From NCBI GenBank assembly GCA_041946865.1, contig JBHGBF010000118.1, positions 1 to 16,046 on the forward strand: 16,046 bases of DNA, given 5' to 3'. The position numbers and the translations under genes were made by a program. Each line of letters starts with the position of its first letter. The stretch's first letter is position 1. The notes below the pieces were generated by a model. That model saw only the letters and a program-made list of their open reading frames with translations, searched no databases and was not told the DNA's origin. This document shows, piece by piece, positions 8,101 to 15,143 of the stretch. Origin of the DNA: RPQK01 sp041946865. GTDB lineage: Bacteria > Acidobacteriota > UBA6911 > RPQK01.

Positions 8101-8291
8101 CGCTCTGTGTTTACGCCTATCGTTACGACGCGCGTACGGACAAGTGGAGCCGCCACCGAGTTCACGAAGGCGGCCGGGTGGGTTTCGGTATCTCCACGAT
8201 GGCGGGTGATATCGACAAAGACGGCGATATGGATCTGCTGGCCCCCGGAAAAAGCGGCCTTTATCTACTGGAGAATCAGCTGCGGAAGTAA
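5136..8291 (+). CDS. Secreted HEAT-repeat plus FG-GAP/VCBS beta-propeller protein
   Basis: The ATG at 5136 (or 5142, two codons later) gives a 1051-residue protein with a Sec signal: hydrophobic VLFTLLALLASV at about 7-18, cleavage after THA at 19-21. An ATG at 5043 would overlap the upstream gene and bury this signal at residue 34. Residues about 60-690 are an alpha-helical solenoid of HEAT-like repeats, with recurring helix pairs such as DPDLSDMARYALARIDD, SPEPAVQAAVVTALGRVA, DPGVRVAAIWALASLGD and DPELSREAVTAASNW. From about 695 to the end there are seven DxDxDG-type FG-GAP/VCBS calcium loops (INRDGRLD, IDGDGWTD, INGDSRPD, INGDGRVD, VNRDHYPD, LDGDGMEE, IDKDGDMD) spaced 45-64 residues apart, consistent with a seven-bladed propeller. 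No catalytic motif is visible, so a binding or scaffold role outside the cytoplasm is likely. It lies 82 bp after the oxidoreductase gene and may be co-transcribed with it. Confidence 0.85.
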   Translation: MRMPSFVLFTLLALLASVTHAQDISSLLEQARSYDFGKDSQALVALEQRIVTESKSEPSRISIAQKLGTELRRPDTTKGFKQFICRQLALTGTAAEVPFLAELLADPDLSDMARYALARIDDPRSDVVLRAALPGARGKILLGIIDTIGNRRDADASDQLVQMLSSPEPAVQAAVVTALGRVASSAAAEALRRRAETLPAPLPDGLADACLVAAERLSATPLREAHTLALSEQLLRAVFRKTTTPHFKAAALKGLLARGEKEDLSLLVETLKRGHADLQRAVAATVVPELGNLPQIDAVCGLFPQLPPDVQIIVLGAFAGYGSDAANAVATVREAVNSRDPGVRVAAIWALASLGDSSDLDKLISLALKGIPEDQRQAQKTLVLMSHPGVNARLAQLLAAGDEKSQTVLVEILGERQAREASSQLIDLARTRTGALARESIKALGLVGGPDELTPAVQIMLSSQAELQEEAVQAVVALARRAESESECSAMLAQKYEEAGVTPGARLAIVRVLGRLGAAPGLPVILAALKEPDPELSREAVTAASNWPDARPASDLLRIARESSDATQKVLALRGYLELVERDHDLSPDAKVRLYEASMALAPGDGEKQRVFSKLGQVASFSALNLAVKLAGNPPGEEAVAAAVSVAEKVYAENTGLARLIVERMMESTRNEKLAERCRNVLTQIEKQESGRPDSFPVFRVVPINPDSRFEAAAMVDINRDGRLDIYCGGFWYRAPDWTRHWVRPVAEQDGFFLDLGAIPADIDGDGWTDIVSGSWHGKDVFWIRNHGGTGVPFETIEIDQPGNLETLIRLDINGDSRPDFLPNTVQSIHWYEFRRDADVAFAARWIRHDLPGGAAGHGVGAGDINGDGRVDIVSPRGWLEQPRRAEVPWIWHPQFDLGSASVPILVCDVNRDHYPDLVYGNAHGYGLYWLEQAPVGEKVQWQNHPIDTTWSQPHFLLQADLDGDGMEEIVTGKRYYAHNGNDPGADHPLCVYAYRYDARTDKWSRHRVHEGGRVGFGISTMAGDIDKDGDMDLLAPGKSGLYLLENQLRK

Positions 8292-8308
8292 CGAGGCATT
8301 CTTGCTGT

Positions 8309-8314
8309 TACGAT
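8309..8314 (+). promoter_or_regulatory. Candidate -10 element of the deacetylase gene
   Basis: TACGAT is followed by seven bases and then the ATG at 8322, so transcription would start at about 8321, next to the start codon. No Shine-Dalgarno sequence is present. The -35 region 17 bp upstream (AAGTAA) is poor, and the gene could instead be read through from the gene ending at 8291. Confidence 0.3.
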
Positions 8315-8321
8315 TAGGATT

Positions 8322-9350
8322 ATGAGCTTCGGCGTTGTTCTGGACGAAGTCTTCGTCGAACACCGCAACCCCGCCGGGCACCCTGAACGCCCGGAGCGGA
8401 TCAGGGCGTTGATCGAGGCGCTCGCTGAATACCCCGGCCCGGTTTCACGTTTCGAGCCTCGCCCCATTGACGAAAGACATCTGCTGGCGGTTCACGCGCC
8501 GGAATACGTAAACCGGATCCGAGCCACGCAGGGTTTACGTGAACGGGATCTCGATCCGGACACTCACACGAGTCCCCGCTCCTATGAAGTGGCCTGCCTC
8601 GCTGCGGGCAGCGCGATCCGCCTGCTCGAGCTCATACGCGAAGGCCGTATTCAGGCGGGCTTCAGCCTGGCCCGTCCGCCCGGCCACCATGCAACTCGCA
8701 ACCGGGCCATGGGTTTCTGTCTTTTCAACAATGCCGCCGTAGCCGCTGAATGGGCAATCCACGAGCAGCTGGCTCGACGCGTGGCCATTTTCGACTTTGA
8801 CGTTCACCATGGTAATGGGACACAGGAGATTTTCTGGACCCGGTCCGACGTCCTGTACATTTCGAGCCACCAGTTTCCACACTATCCGGGAACCGGCGCT
8901 TTCAGCGAGGTCGGAGCAGGCCCCGGCCGGGGTTTCACGGTCAACTTCCCGGTCCCGGCCGGGCGGGACGACGCCTTCTTCGTTCGTCTGTACAACGACC
9001 TGGCGAAGCCTGTCGTCCGGGAATTCAAGCCGGATTTGATCATCGTCTCTGCCGGCTATGATGCGCACACGAACGATCCGCTGGCCGGAATGAGGATGAC
9101 CCGGGAGGGGTTTGGCGCCATCACTTCCTCGATCACTGGGGTTGCCAGGGAACAATGCCAGGGCCGGGTTCTTTTCGTTCTGGAGGGCGGTTATCACCTG
9201 AAGGGGCTCACCGACGGCGTCCTGACCACGATTGATGCGGTGCTCGGTCGGCGCGACTTCACACCCCTTTACTCAAGGCAAAGCCGTGAGTTTGAGGCTT
9301 ACCGGGAAATCGCGCTCCCCCACCTGCGTGCCCACTGGAAGCTTTCGTAA
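8322..9350 (+). CDS. Histone deacetylase-family zinc hydrolase (class II/acetylpolyamine amidohydrolase-like)
   Basis: This 342-residue protein is a complete HDAC-fold amidohydrolase, predicted to remove acyl groups from lysine side chains or acetylpolyamines in the cytoplasm; no signal peptide is seen. The N-terminal HPERPERI motif (20-27) is typical. RPPGHHA (118-124) supplies the His dyad H122/H123. DFDVHHGNGT (158-167) supplies zinc ligands D160 and H162, and SAGYDAH (243-249) supplies D247. LEGGY (287-291) ends with the transition-state Tyr291. HQFPHYPGTG (183-192) and MGFCLFNN (130-137) resemble class II HDACs. All catalytic residues are present, so activity is expected. Bacterial relatives are often labelled AcuC-like, but no acetoin genes are nearby. 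The gene starts 30 bp after the HEAT/FG-GAP gene, and its stop lies 6 bp from the stop of the opposing kinase gene. Confidence 0.92.
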   Translation: MSFGVVLDEVFVEHRNPAGHPERPERIRALIEALAEYPGPVSRFEPRPIDERHLLAVHAPEYVNRIRATQGLRERDLDPDTHTSPRSYEVACLAAGSAIRLLELIREGRIQAGFSLARPPGHHATRNRAMGFCLFNNAAVAAEWAIHEQLARRVAIFDFDVHHGNGTQEIFWTRSDVLYISSHQFPHYPGTGAFSEVGAGPGRGFTVNFPVPAGRDDAFFVRLYNDLAKPVVREFKPDLIIVSAGYDAHTNDPLAGMRMTREGFGAITSSITGVAREQCQGRVLFVLEGGYHLKGLTDGVLTTIDAVLGRRDFTPLYSRQSREFEAYREIALPHLRAHWKLS

Positions 9351-9356
9351 CCTTAT

Positions 9357-10577
9357 TCAGCTCGTGCCGCTCGGCCGGACCGCGGGGGCGTGACCCGAGG
9401 TGAAGCGCGGAGGCTTGCTGACGGGAACGGTCAGGGTGAAGCGGCTTCCTGACCGAGGAGTGCTTTCGACTGCCATCTTCCCGCCCACCAGCTCAAGCCG
9501 CTCGCGGATGCTGAAAAGTCCAAATCCGTTACAGGACGCGTGGCCAGAGGGGCTCTGTCCCGGGTCGAACCCCACACCCTGGTCGCTGACGACAATACGC
9601 AGCTCATTCTCGGTCTGGCCGACCCAGACCTCAGCCTTTTGCACCTGAGCGTGCTTGACGACATTGAACAGGAGCTCGCGAGTGGCTTGAAAGAGGAGCA
9701 CGCGGACATCCTGACTGCCCGGGTCAGCTTCTTCGTCGGCAGTGACCTTGACGGCCAGTCCGTGCTTCGTTTTCATCCAATCGCCCAGCCACTCCAGGGC
9801 CTGCGCGAGTCCCCGGTCATAGAGGACCGGCGGGCTGAGTTCGAACGTCAATGAGCGGGTGACCTGGATTGATTCGGTGAGGATCTGGTCAATCTGCCTG
9901 ACAGTCTCGCGATTCGCTTCGGGGCTCGACTCGCCGTTCAGCCTTTGCACATAGAGCTTGGCCGCGACGAGCAGTTGTTGGAGATGGTCATGGATCGCTT
10001 GGGCCAGCCGGCGCCGTTCGCGCTCCTCTGCCTGGGTCAGCTGTCCCGCCAGGGAGCGCAATTGCGCGGTCCGCTGCTCAAGGGCCAGCAGGGCCCCGCG
10101 CAGATCGGACGTGCGTTCCTCGACCCGCCTCTCCAGTCTATCCGCCAGGCGCCGATATCTCTCCTCGCTGCGGCGAAGCTCCTTTTCCATCCGCTGTCGC
10201 TCGATGGCGTAACGGATGGCGCGAGCTATCTGACGCTCATCGGTCTGTCCTTTTATGAGGTAGTCCTGGACTCCGTGGCGGACCGCCTCTATGGCCAGCG
10301 TCTGGTCACTCAGGCCGGTTAGAACGACGACCGGCACGCCGGGCACCTCCCGCTGAATGCGCACGAGGGTTTCGACCCCGGAGCTGTCAGGAAGTGAAAG
10401 GTCCAACAGCACGACATCGAAACTCTGTCTGCCGAGTCGAACCAGAGCCTCGTCCAGCCGCTCCACGTGCGTGACCTTGAAACGTTCAAAACCCACGTCA
10501 ACAAGATGCTCCTGAAGGAGCGCGGCGTCCGATGCGCTGTCCTCGACGAGCAAGACACTGAGAGCACGTGTCTTCAT
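9357..10577 (-). CDS. Receiver-histidine kinase hybrid (REC - coiled coil - HisKA_3 - HATPase)
   Basis: This 406-residue cytoplasmic protein has the order receiver first, kinase second. The receiver (about 6-122) has E12/D13, phosphoacceptor D59 in VVLLDLSLPD, T87 and K109, so it should be phosphorylatable. A charged coiled coil follows (about 125-185). The dimerisation domain is of the NarL/DesK-type HisKA_3 class, with RRRLAQAIHDHLQQ at 188-201 and H196 as the expected phosphorylated His. The catalytic domain has the N box ELLFNVVKHA (301-310), G1 DQGVGFD (332-338) and G2 GFGLFSIRERL (351-361). A receiver in front of a kinase suggests control by the upstream kinase or response regulator. 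HisKA_3 kinases normally act on LuxR-type regulators, and none is encoded here. It is the last gene of the operon, 13 bp after the response regulator gene; a GGGA lies 8 bp before its ATG. Confidence 0.92.
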   Translation of the reverse strand: MKTRALSVLLVEDSASDAALLQEHLVDVGFERFKVTHVERLDEALVRLGRQSFDVVLLDLSLPDSSGVETLVRIQREVPGVPVVVLTGLSDQTLAIEAVRHGVQDYLIKGQTDERQIARAIRYAIERQRMEKELRRSEERYRRLADRLERRVEERTSDLRGALLALEQRTAQLRSLAGQLTQAEERERRRLAQAIHDHLQQLLVAAKLYVQRLNGESSPEANRETVRQIDQILTESIQVTRSLTFELSPPVLYDRGLAQALEWLGDWMKTKHGLAVKVTADEEADPGSQDVRVLLFQATRELLFNVVKHAQVQKAEVWVGQTENELRIVVSDQGVGFDPGQSPSGHASCNGFGLFSIRERLELVGGKMAVESTPRSGSRFTLTVPVSKPPRFTSGHAPAVRPSGTS

Positions 10578-10590
10578 AATTGGATTCCCA

Positions 10591-11064
10591 TTACCCTTTG
10601 ATCTTCAGCTGCATCTCCGACCTCTCCGGCAAAGTCACAACCGCCAGCCAGAAGTTTTTGATTGATCGTACCACCCGCAGGAAATCTTTGAAAACAACGG
10701 GTTTGGTGATGTAGCAATTGCATTGGAGCTGATAAGCTCGCAAGACATCTTCTTCGGCACGCGACGACGTGAGAACCACGACCGGTATCGTCTTCAGATT
10801 CGGGTCGGACTTCAGCTCGGCCAGCACTTCGCGCCCATCCTTCCGAGGCAGGTTCAGGTCAAGCAGGATCAGGTCCGGGCGGGGAGCCTCGGCATATATG
10901 CCTTCGTGACGCAGGAAAGCCAGGGCCTGCACTCCATCCTGCACCGCGCTCAAGTGGTTTGCGACTTTGGCTTCCGAAAGCGCTTCGATGGTCAAGTCCG
11001 TATCACTGGGGCTATCCTCGACCAGCAGGATCTCGACAAGGTGGCCTCCGTTGTACGCGGTCAT
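10591..11064 (-). CDS. Single-domain response regulator, Rcp1-like
   Basis: This 157-residue protein is a receiver domain with no output domain. E16/D17 bind Mg2+, D69 in LILLDLNLPRKDG is the phosphoacceptor, T99 in VVVLTSS is the switch residue, and K121 in TKPV completes the site. The sequence NLPRKDGREVL and the spacing to VVVLTSS are typical of Rcp1, the partner of phytochrome-type kinases with ASHDLQEPLR phosphorylation motifs; the neighbouring kinase has exactly that motif. Its ATG overlaps the kinase stop codon in ATGA (11061-11064), and AGGAG (minus strand, 11077-11073) lies 8 bp upstream, so translational coupling is likely. It probably acts as a phosphate carrier within the operon, for example towards the receiver-kinase encoded next. 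Confidence 0.93.
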   Translation of the reverse strand: MTAYNGGHLVEILLVEDSPSDTDLTIEALSEAKVANHLSAVQDGVQALAFLRHEGIYAEAPRPDLILLDLNLPRKDGREVLAELKSDPNLKTIPVVVLTSSRAEEDVLRAYQLQCNCYITKPVVFKDFLRVVRSIKNFWLAVVTLPERSEMQLKIKG

Positions 11065-14000
11065 GAAAGATTCTCCTTCACAGGAATCGTAAAGTAGAAC
11101 AGTGACCCTTTTCCCGGCTCGGAGTCAACCCAGATTCTTCCGCCATGGCGCTCCACGATCTTCTTGCAGATCGCCAGACCTATGCCTGTGCCAGGATACT
11201 TCATTCGGGTATGCAGTCGCTGGAAGAGCAGGAATATCCGCTCCTGGTACTGTGGCTCGATGCCGATTCCATTGTCTTGCACCGAAAAAAGCCAGAATCC
11301 CCGCCGTTTCTTTACGCTGACGTGGATTTCCGGGGGGCGGTCACTGCGGAACTTGATGGCGTTGCCAATCAGGTTTTGAAACAGCTGCGCGATCTGCGTG
11401 GCGTCGACATCAAGCACCGGCAGGGCATCGGCCTTCACCTTCGCGCCCGCTTCCTGCAGGCTGACTTTCAAGCCGCTCAAGGCAAGGTCGAGTACCTTAT
11501 TTAAATCCGTGCTTTCGAACCGTTTCCCCTGAGTACCTAGCCGGGAGAACGCCAACAGATCGACGATCAGGGTCTGCATCCGGGCGGCTCCGTCCGAAGC
11601 GCCGGCGATGAATTGAAGGGCCTTGTCATCCAGCTTGTCGCCATACCGGTGCTGCAGCAGTTCGACGTAGCCGGCGACCGCTCTCAAGGGTTCCTGCAAG
11701 TCGTGCGAGGCAACATACGCGAACTGCTCGAGGTCCCGGTTCGAGCGCGCCAGCTCTTCGGCCGTCTCGCGCAAGCTTTCCTCGGCGCGGCGCCGCTCGG
11801 CAATTTCCGTTTGCAGTTGAGAATTGGCGGCCTGCAGCTCACTGGTCCTTTGCTTGACCAGCTCTTCCAAGTGATCGCGGTACCTGCTCAATTCGGCTTC
11901 CGCTCGGAAGCGGTGAATCGCTTCACCAATCAACGGCGCCAGAGATTCGAGCAGGGCTACCGCGGATGCCGAAAAATGAGCCGGCCTGTGGTCGGCGAGG
12001 TGGACTGCCCCCAGCACCTGATCCCGGTAACGAATGGGAATAACCACCAGGGACCTGTAGCCGAATTCCATGCAGTTGCCTCGATAGCGGCGTTTCTGCT
12101 CCTCAGACAGGCTCTCCACGAAGTCAGTGGTGTCTTCACATCGGAAAGAGCCGGCGGGCGTCATCAGTGGTCCTTCCTGCTCCTCGGTCCTCTCGGTGAC
12201 GGCGCGAATGCAGATACACCGGTCTGTTTCCAGAGAGAGCCTGTTCTCCAGCGCCAGGAAGTCGCTGGGGAGGCCGACACAGGACGCAAACGGAATCTCC
12301 CTGTTCTCGTCCGTTATCCGAATACCGACTGCCTCGCAGTTGCTCCAAGTGCGGATCACCTCAACCGCGGAGTCAAGGTATTCCTGGCTGGAGTTTTTCA
12401 AGGCAAAGAGTTCCAAAAGAGAATTGGTGAGATCACGGCGCTCCTGAGCGGCTTTCAGTTCCGTGACATCCCGAGCGGCGGCAAAGACACCCTGCACTTC
12501 TCCAGCTTCGTTCCGATAGACGGTGGCATTGTAAAGCACGTCAGTCGTGCGGCCGGACGTGTGTCGAATGGTCAGGGGGTAATCGCGGATCTGGCCCTCG
12601 GAGATGACCTTCTGGTATCCGATATTCGCCCGATCCGGCTCAGTGAAGTAGTCCGAAAAGTTGCTCCCGATCAACCGGTCGCGGCCGAGCCCGGTTGCCA
12701 ATTCGGTGGCCTGATTGACGTCCGTGATCTTACCCTCCGGGCTGATTGTAACCAGAGGGTCAAGGCTCGCCTCGATGAGGCTGCGGGCGTACCGCGAGAC
12801 CGCCCGGAGCTCCTCTTCCATTCGCTTGCGGTCGGTCACGTCGCGAGCCGCGGCGAACACACCCTGCGTTTCTCCAGCTTCGTTGCGGTAGACCGTCGCA
12901 TTGTAGAGCACCTCTGTGGTCCGGCCGGACGTGTGTCGAATGGTGAGAGGATAGTCGCGCACGAAGCCCTCGGAAATGACCTTTCGATAGCCTTCGTTGG
13001 CCTTGTCCGGCTCAGTGAAGTAATCGGAGAAATTGCTGCCGATCAGCCGTTCCCGGGTAAGGCCTGTTGCCAGTTCCGTGGCTTTGTTGACGTCCGTGAT
13101 CTTGCCTTCTTGACTGATGGTGACCAACGGATCCAGGCTGGCTTCGATCAGGCTGCGGGCGTACAGCGAGGCGCTGCGCAGCTCTTCCGCCATCCGTTCG
13201 CGTTCGGTAATGTCCCGTGCGATAGAGGAGACGCCCACAATGGTACCGTTCGCGTCCTTGATCGGAGAGACGGTCAGCACGACCGTAATCCTGCGCCCGT
13301 CTCGTCTGATCCGCACCGTCTCGTACTGTTCGAACCGTTGCCCCCGCCGGATCCGTTCCAGAATGCTTGAGGAGTCGTCGCCCTGATCGGGCGGCACCAG
13401 GACCGAGACCGGCTTCCCTATTATTTCCTCGGCAGTATATCCGTACATCCTTTCTGCGCCTTTGTTCCAGCTCGTAATCAGACCGTCGAGGGTTTTTCCG
13501 ATGATTGCGTCGTTGGAGGACTCAACGATCGCCGCCAGCTGCAAGTTGATCCGATCCGATCTTTGGCGCTCAGCGATCTCGGCCCGGAGCGATTCGTAAG
13601 CGGTTCGCAGCTCCCGTGTCCGTTCTTCCACACGCTGTTCGAGAGCGTTCTTGGCCTTGTGCAGGGCTTCTTCCGCCCGTTTCCGGTCGATCGCAATGGC
13701 CACCTGGTCGGCCACGGTTCGCATGAGCGAAATATCGTCAGCGTCAAATTGCGTCCGATTCCGGGCGCCGAAGGAGAGCGTACCCACGACCCGGCCCTGC
13801 GAGATGAGGGGGTGGCAGGCATAAGCCTGAATGCCATAGGACTTCACCAGCTCGGTGCCGGGGTCCGATTTCACTCCGATATCCCCGCAGATGATCGGCC
13901 GGCCGTTCAACGCGACCCGACCGCAGACCGCCTCGCCGTAGTCCAGCCATTCGATCCTGCGGGCCTCGTCTTCCGGAATGCCAGCATACGCGTTCAGGCG

Positions 14001-15143
14001 GAGCTGGTGCTTCCCCTCGTCGACCAGGTAGTTGAAGAATACCTGACAGTCCATGAATCCCATCACCTTGCGACAGAGGGCGTCGACAACCGCTTCGGGT
14101 GAGTCCGTTTTGAGCAGCTGGCTGGCCGTCTCAGAGAGGATGTCGAGTCGCAGGTTTGTCTTGGTCAGCTCGTCTTCACGCCGTTTGCGATCGGTGATGT
14201 CGAGAAACAGCGTGGCGAACTGCCGTTCGGCCGGGGCAAAGGCGATAACTCCGTAATCCTTCTGCAAAGAGTCGGCGCGTTGCTCGAGGTAAGTCGGCTG
14301 GCCTGACAACGCGACTTTGCCGTAGGCCTCGATCCAGGACGGCTCGATTTCGGGCAAGACCTGGCGGACCGTCCGTCCTACGACCTGTTCCTTCTTCAAT
14401 CCGGTCAGGCGTTCGAAAGCCGGGTTAACCTCCAGAAAGCGGTAGTCGCTTGGGATACCGTCCGGGTCGCAGATGATCTCGTGTAACGCAAAGCCCTCGC
14501 TCATGGCGTTAAAAAGCGTATGGTAGCGCCGCTCCGACTGGCGTACCCTCTCGCGAGCCTCTTTGAGCGAGGAGGCTTCGATCAGGTCCCATCCTTTCTC
14601 GCTGCGAATGAGCGCGAACTGATGATTGCGCAGGACATCCAGAATTTCGGCCGCGCCGCATTTGGCAAGCGAGTACGTGCAAAGCGCCATCATCCGGTGT
14701 TTCCCGATCACGCTGTTGATGGCCTCTTCGTAATCTGCGAAGTCTTTCCAGTTCGCTTTCTCGAGCCAGGCGGTATTGCCGGTCAGCCGGAGTCCCTCGT
14801 AGCCTTTCTCCAAAGCTTCTTCCAGCTTTTCGACCCACCCGTTCAGAACGCGGTCCAGGTCGAAAGAGCCGCCCTTCAGGTACCATTCGGAATATGGCAG
14901 GATTTCGATCTGACCTCTTTTCAAATAGTCGTCAAAGCCTGGGATGGCTCGGCGCAGGGATGACTTTGCCTGCCGTTCGGTCAAAGGCGTCGAAGTCACC
15001 CACATGCAGAACTCATTGTTTTCCAAGCCTGCTTTGAAGTAAGGAACCAGGATACTGGTCAGGTCATGGCGGGTCCGGTAGAACTGACAGAAATGCGTGC
15101 CCCAAGGTGCGTCACCGATGATATCAATGCCGGTTTTCCTCAT
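11061..15143 (-). CDS. Multisensor histidine kinase: MEDS-PAS-GAF-PAS-PAS-PAS-GAF-HisKA-HATPase
   Basis: This 1360-residue protein has no transmembrane segment and should sense cytoplasmic signals. Domains in order are: MEDS, named after the DcmR repressor (about 8-190; HFCQFYR, FCMWVTSTPL); PAS (205-322); GAF (330-490); coiled coil (490-530); PAS (530-650); two nearly identical PAS domains (651-774 and 775-898); a Cys-rich GAF (905-1085); coiled coil (1085-1135); HisKA (1132-1205) with H1147 in ASHDLQEPLR; and HATPase (1245-1357) with N box FQNLIGNAIKF, G1 DNGIGI (1290-1295) and G2 GTGIGLAI (1318-1325). The kinase core resembles that of cyanobacterial phytochromes, but no chromophore-binding domain is evident. 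GGGAG (minus strand, 15154-15150) lies 6 bp before the ATG. The stop overlaps the start of the response regulator gene, so the two should act as a pair. The ligand is unknown. Confidence 0.93.
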   Translation of the reverse strand: MRKTGIDIIGDAPWGTHFCQFYRTRHDLTSILVPYFKAGLENNEFCMWVTSTPLTERQAKSSLRRAIPGFDDYLKRGQIEILPYSEWYLKGGSFDLDRVLNGWVEKLEEALEKGYEGLRLTGNTAWLEKANWKDFADYEEAINSVIGKHRMMALCTYSLAKCGAAEILDVLRNHQFALIRSEKGWDLIEASSLKEARERVRQSERRYHTLFNAMSEGFALHEIICDPDGIPSDYRFLEVNPAFERLTGLKKEQVVGRTVRQVLPEIEPSWIEAYGKVALSGQPTYLEQRADSLQKDYGVIAFAPAERQFATLFLDITDRKRREDELTKTNLRLDILSETASQLLKTDSPEAVVDALCRKVMGFMDCQVFFNYLVDEGKHQLRLNAYAGIPEDEARRIEWLDYGEAVCGRVALNGRPIICGDIGVKSDPGTELVKSYGIQAYACHPLISQGRVVGTLSFGARNRTQFDADDISLMRTVADQVAIAIDRKRAEEALHKAKNALEQRVEERTRELRTAYESLRAEIAERQRSDRINLQLAAIVESSNDAIIGKTLDGLITSWNKGAERMYGYTAEEIIGKPVSVLVPPDQGDDSSSILERIRRGQRFEQYETVRIRRDGRRITVVLTVSPIKDANGTIVGVSSIARDITERERMAEELRSASLYARSLIEASLDPLVTISQEGKITDVNKATELATGLTRERLIGSNFSDYFTEPDKANEGYRKVISEGFVRDYPLTIRHTSGRTTEVLYNATVYRNEAGETQGVFAAARDVTDRKRMEEELRAVSRYARSLIEASLDPLVTISPEGKITDVNQATELATGLGRDRLIGSNFSDYFTEPDRANIGYQKVISEGQIRDYPLTIRHTSGRTTDVLYNATVYRNEAGEVQGVFAAARDVTELKAAQERRDLTNSLLELFALKNSSQEYLDSAVEVIRTWSNCEAVGIRITDENREIPFASCVGLPSDFLALENRLSLETDRCICIRAVTERTEEQEGPLMTPAGSFRCEDTTDFVESLSEEQKRRYRGNCMEFGYRSLVVIPIRYRDQVLGAVHLADHRPAHFSASAVALLESLAPLIGEAIHRFRAEAELSRYRDHLEELVKQRTSELQAANSQLQTEIAERRRAEESLRETAEELARSNRDLEQFAYVASHDLQEPLRAVAGYVELLQHRYGDKLDDKALQFIAGASDGAARMQTLIVDLLAFSRLGTQGKRFESTDLNKVLDLALSGLKVSLQEAGAKVKADALPVLDVDATQIAQLFQNLIGNAIKFRSDRPPEIHVSVKKRRGFWLFSVQDNGIGIEPQYQERIFLLFQRLHTRMKYPGTGIGLAICKKIVERHGGRIWVDSEPGKGSLFYFTIPVKENLS
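12450..13193 (-). repeat. In-frame tandem duplication of a PAS-encoding module inside the kinase gene
   Basis: Two adjacent 372-bp units (13193-12822 and 12821-12450) encode residues 651-774 and 775-898 of the kinase. Aligning the two translations by eye gives about 105 identical residues of 124, with no gaps. The DNA is also clearly similar, but many synonymous changes show that the copies are not brand new. Each unit contains a linker helix plus one PAS domain (RSLIEASLDPLVTIS to FAAARDVT). Confidence 0.9.

Noticed and set aside
7137..8165. A 342-codon open frame on the minus strand, antisense to the HEAT/FG-GAP gene
   Set aside because: It mirrors the propeller-coding region (Val/Asp-rich pseudo-repeats) and has no homology that I recognise; it is a shadow of the real gene.
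11613..13370. A 585-codon open frame on the plus strand, antisense to the multisensor kinase gene
   Set aside because: It lies wholly inside the well-supported kinase gene on the other strand, shows no recognisable domain, and is the kind of shadow frame that high GC content and codon bias produce.
11061..15143. Phytochrome identity for the large kinase, suggested by its ASHDLQEPLR motif and Rcp1-like partner
   Set aside because: No PHY domain or recognisable chromophore-binding GAF motif is seen; the shared motif marks only the kinase-core subtype.
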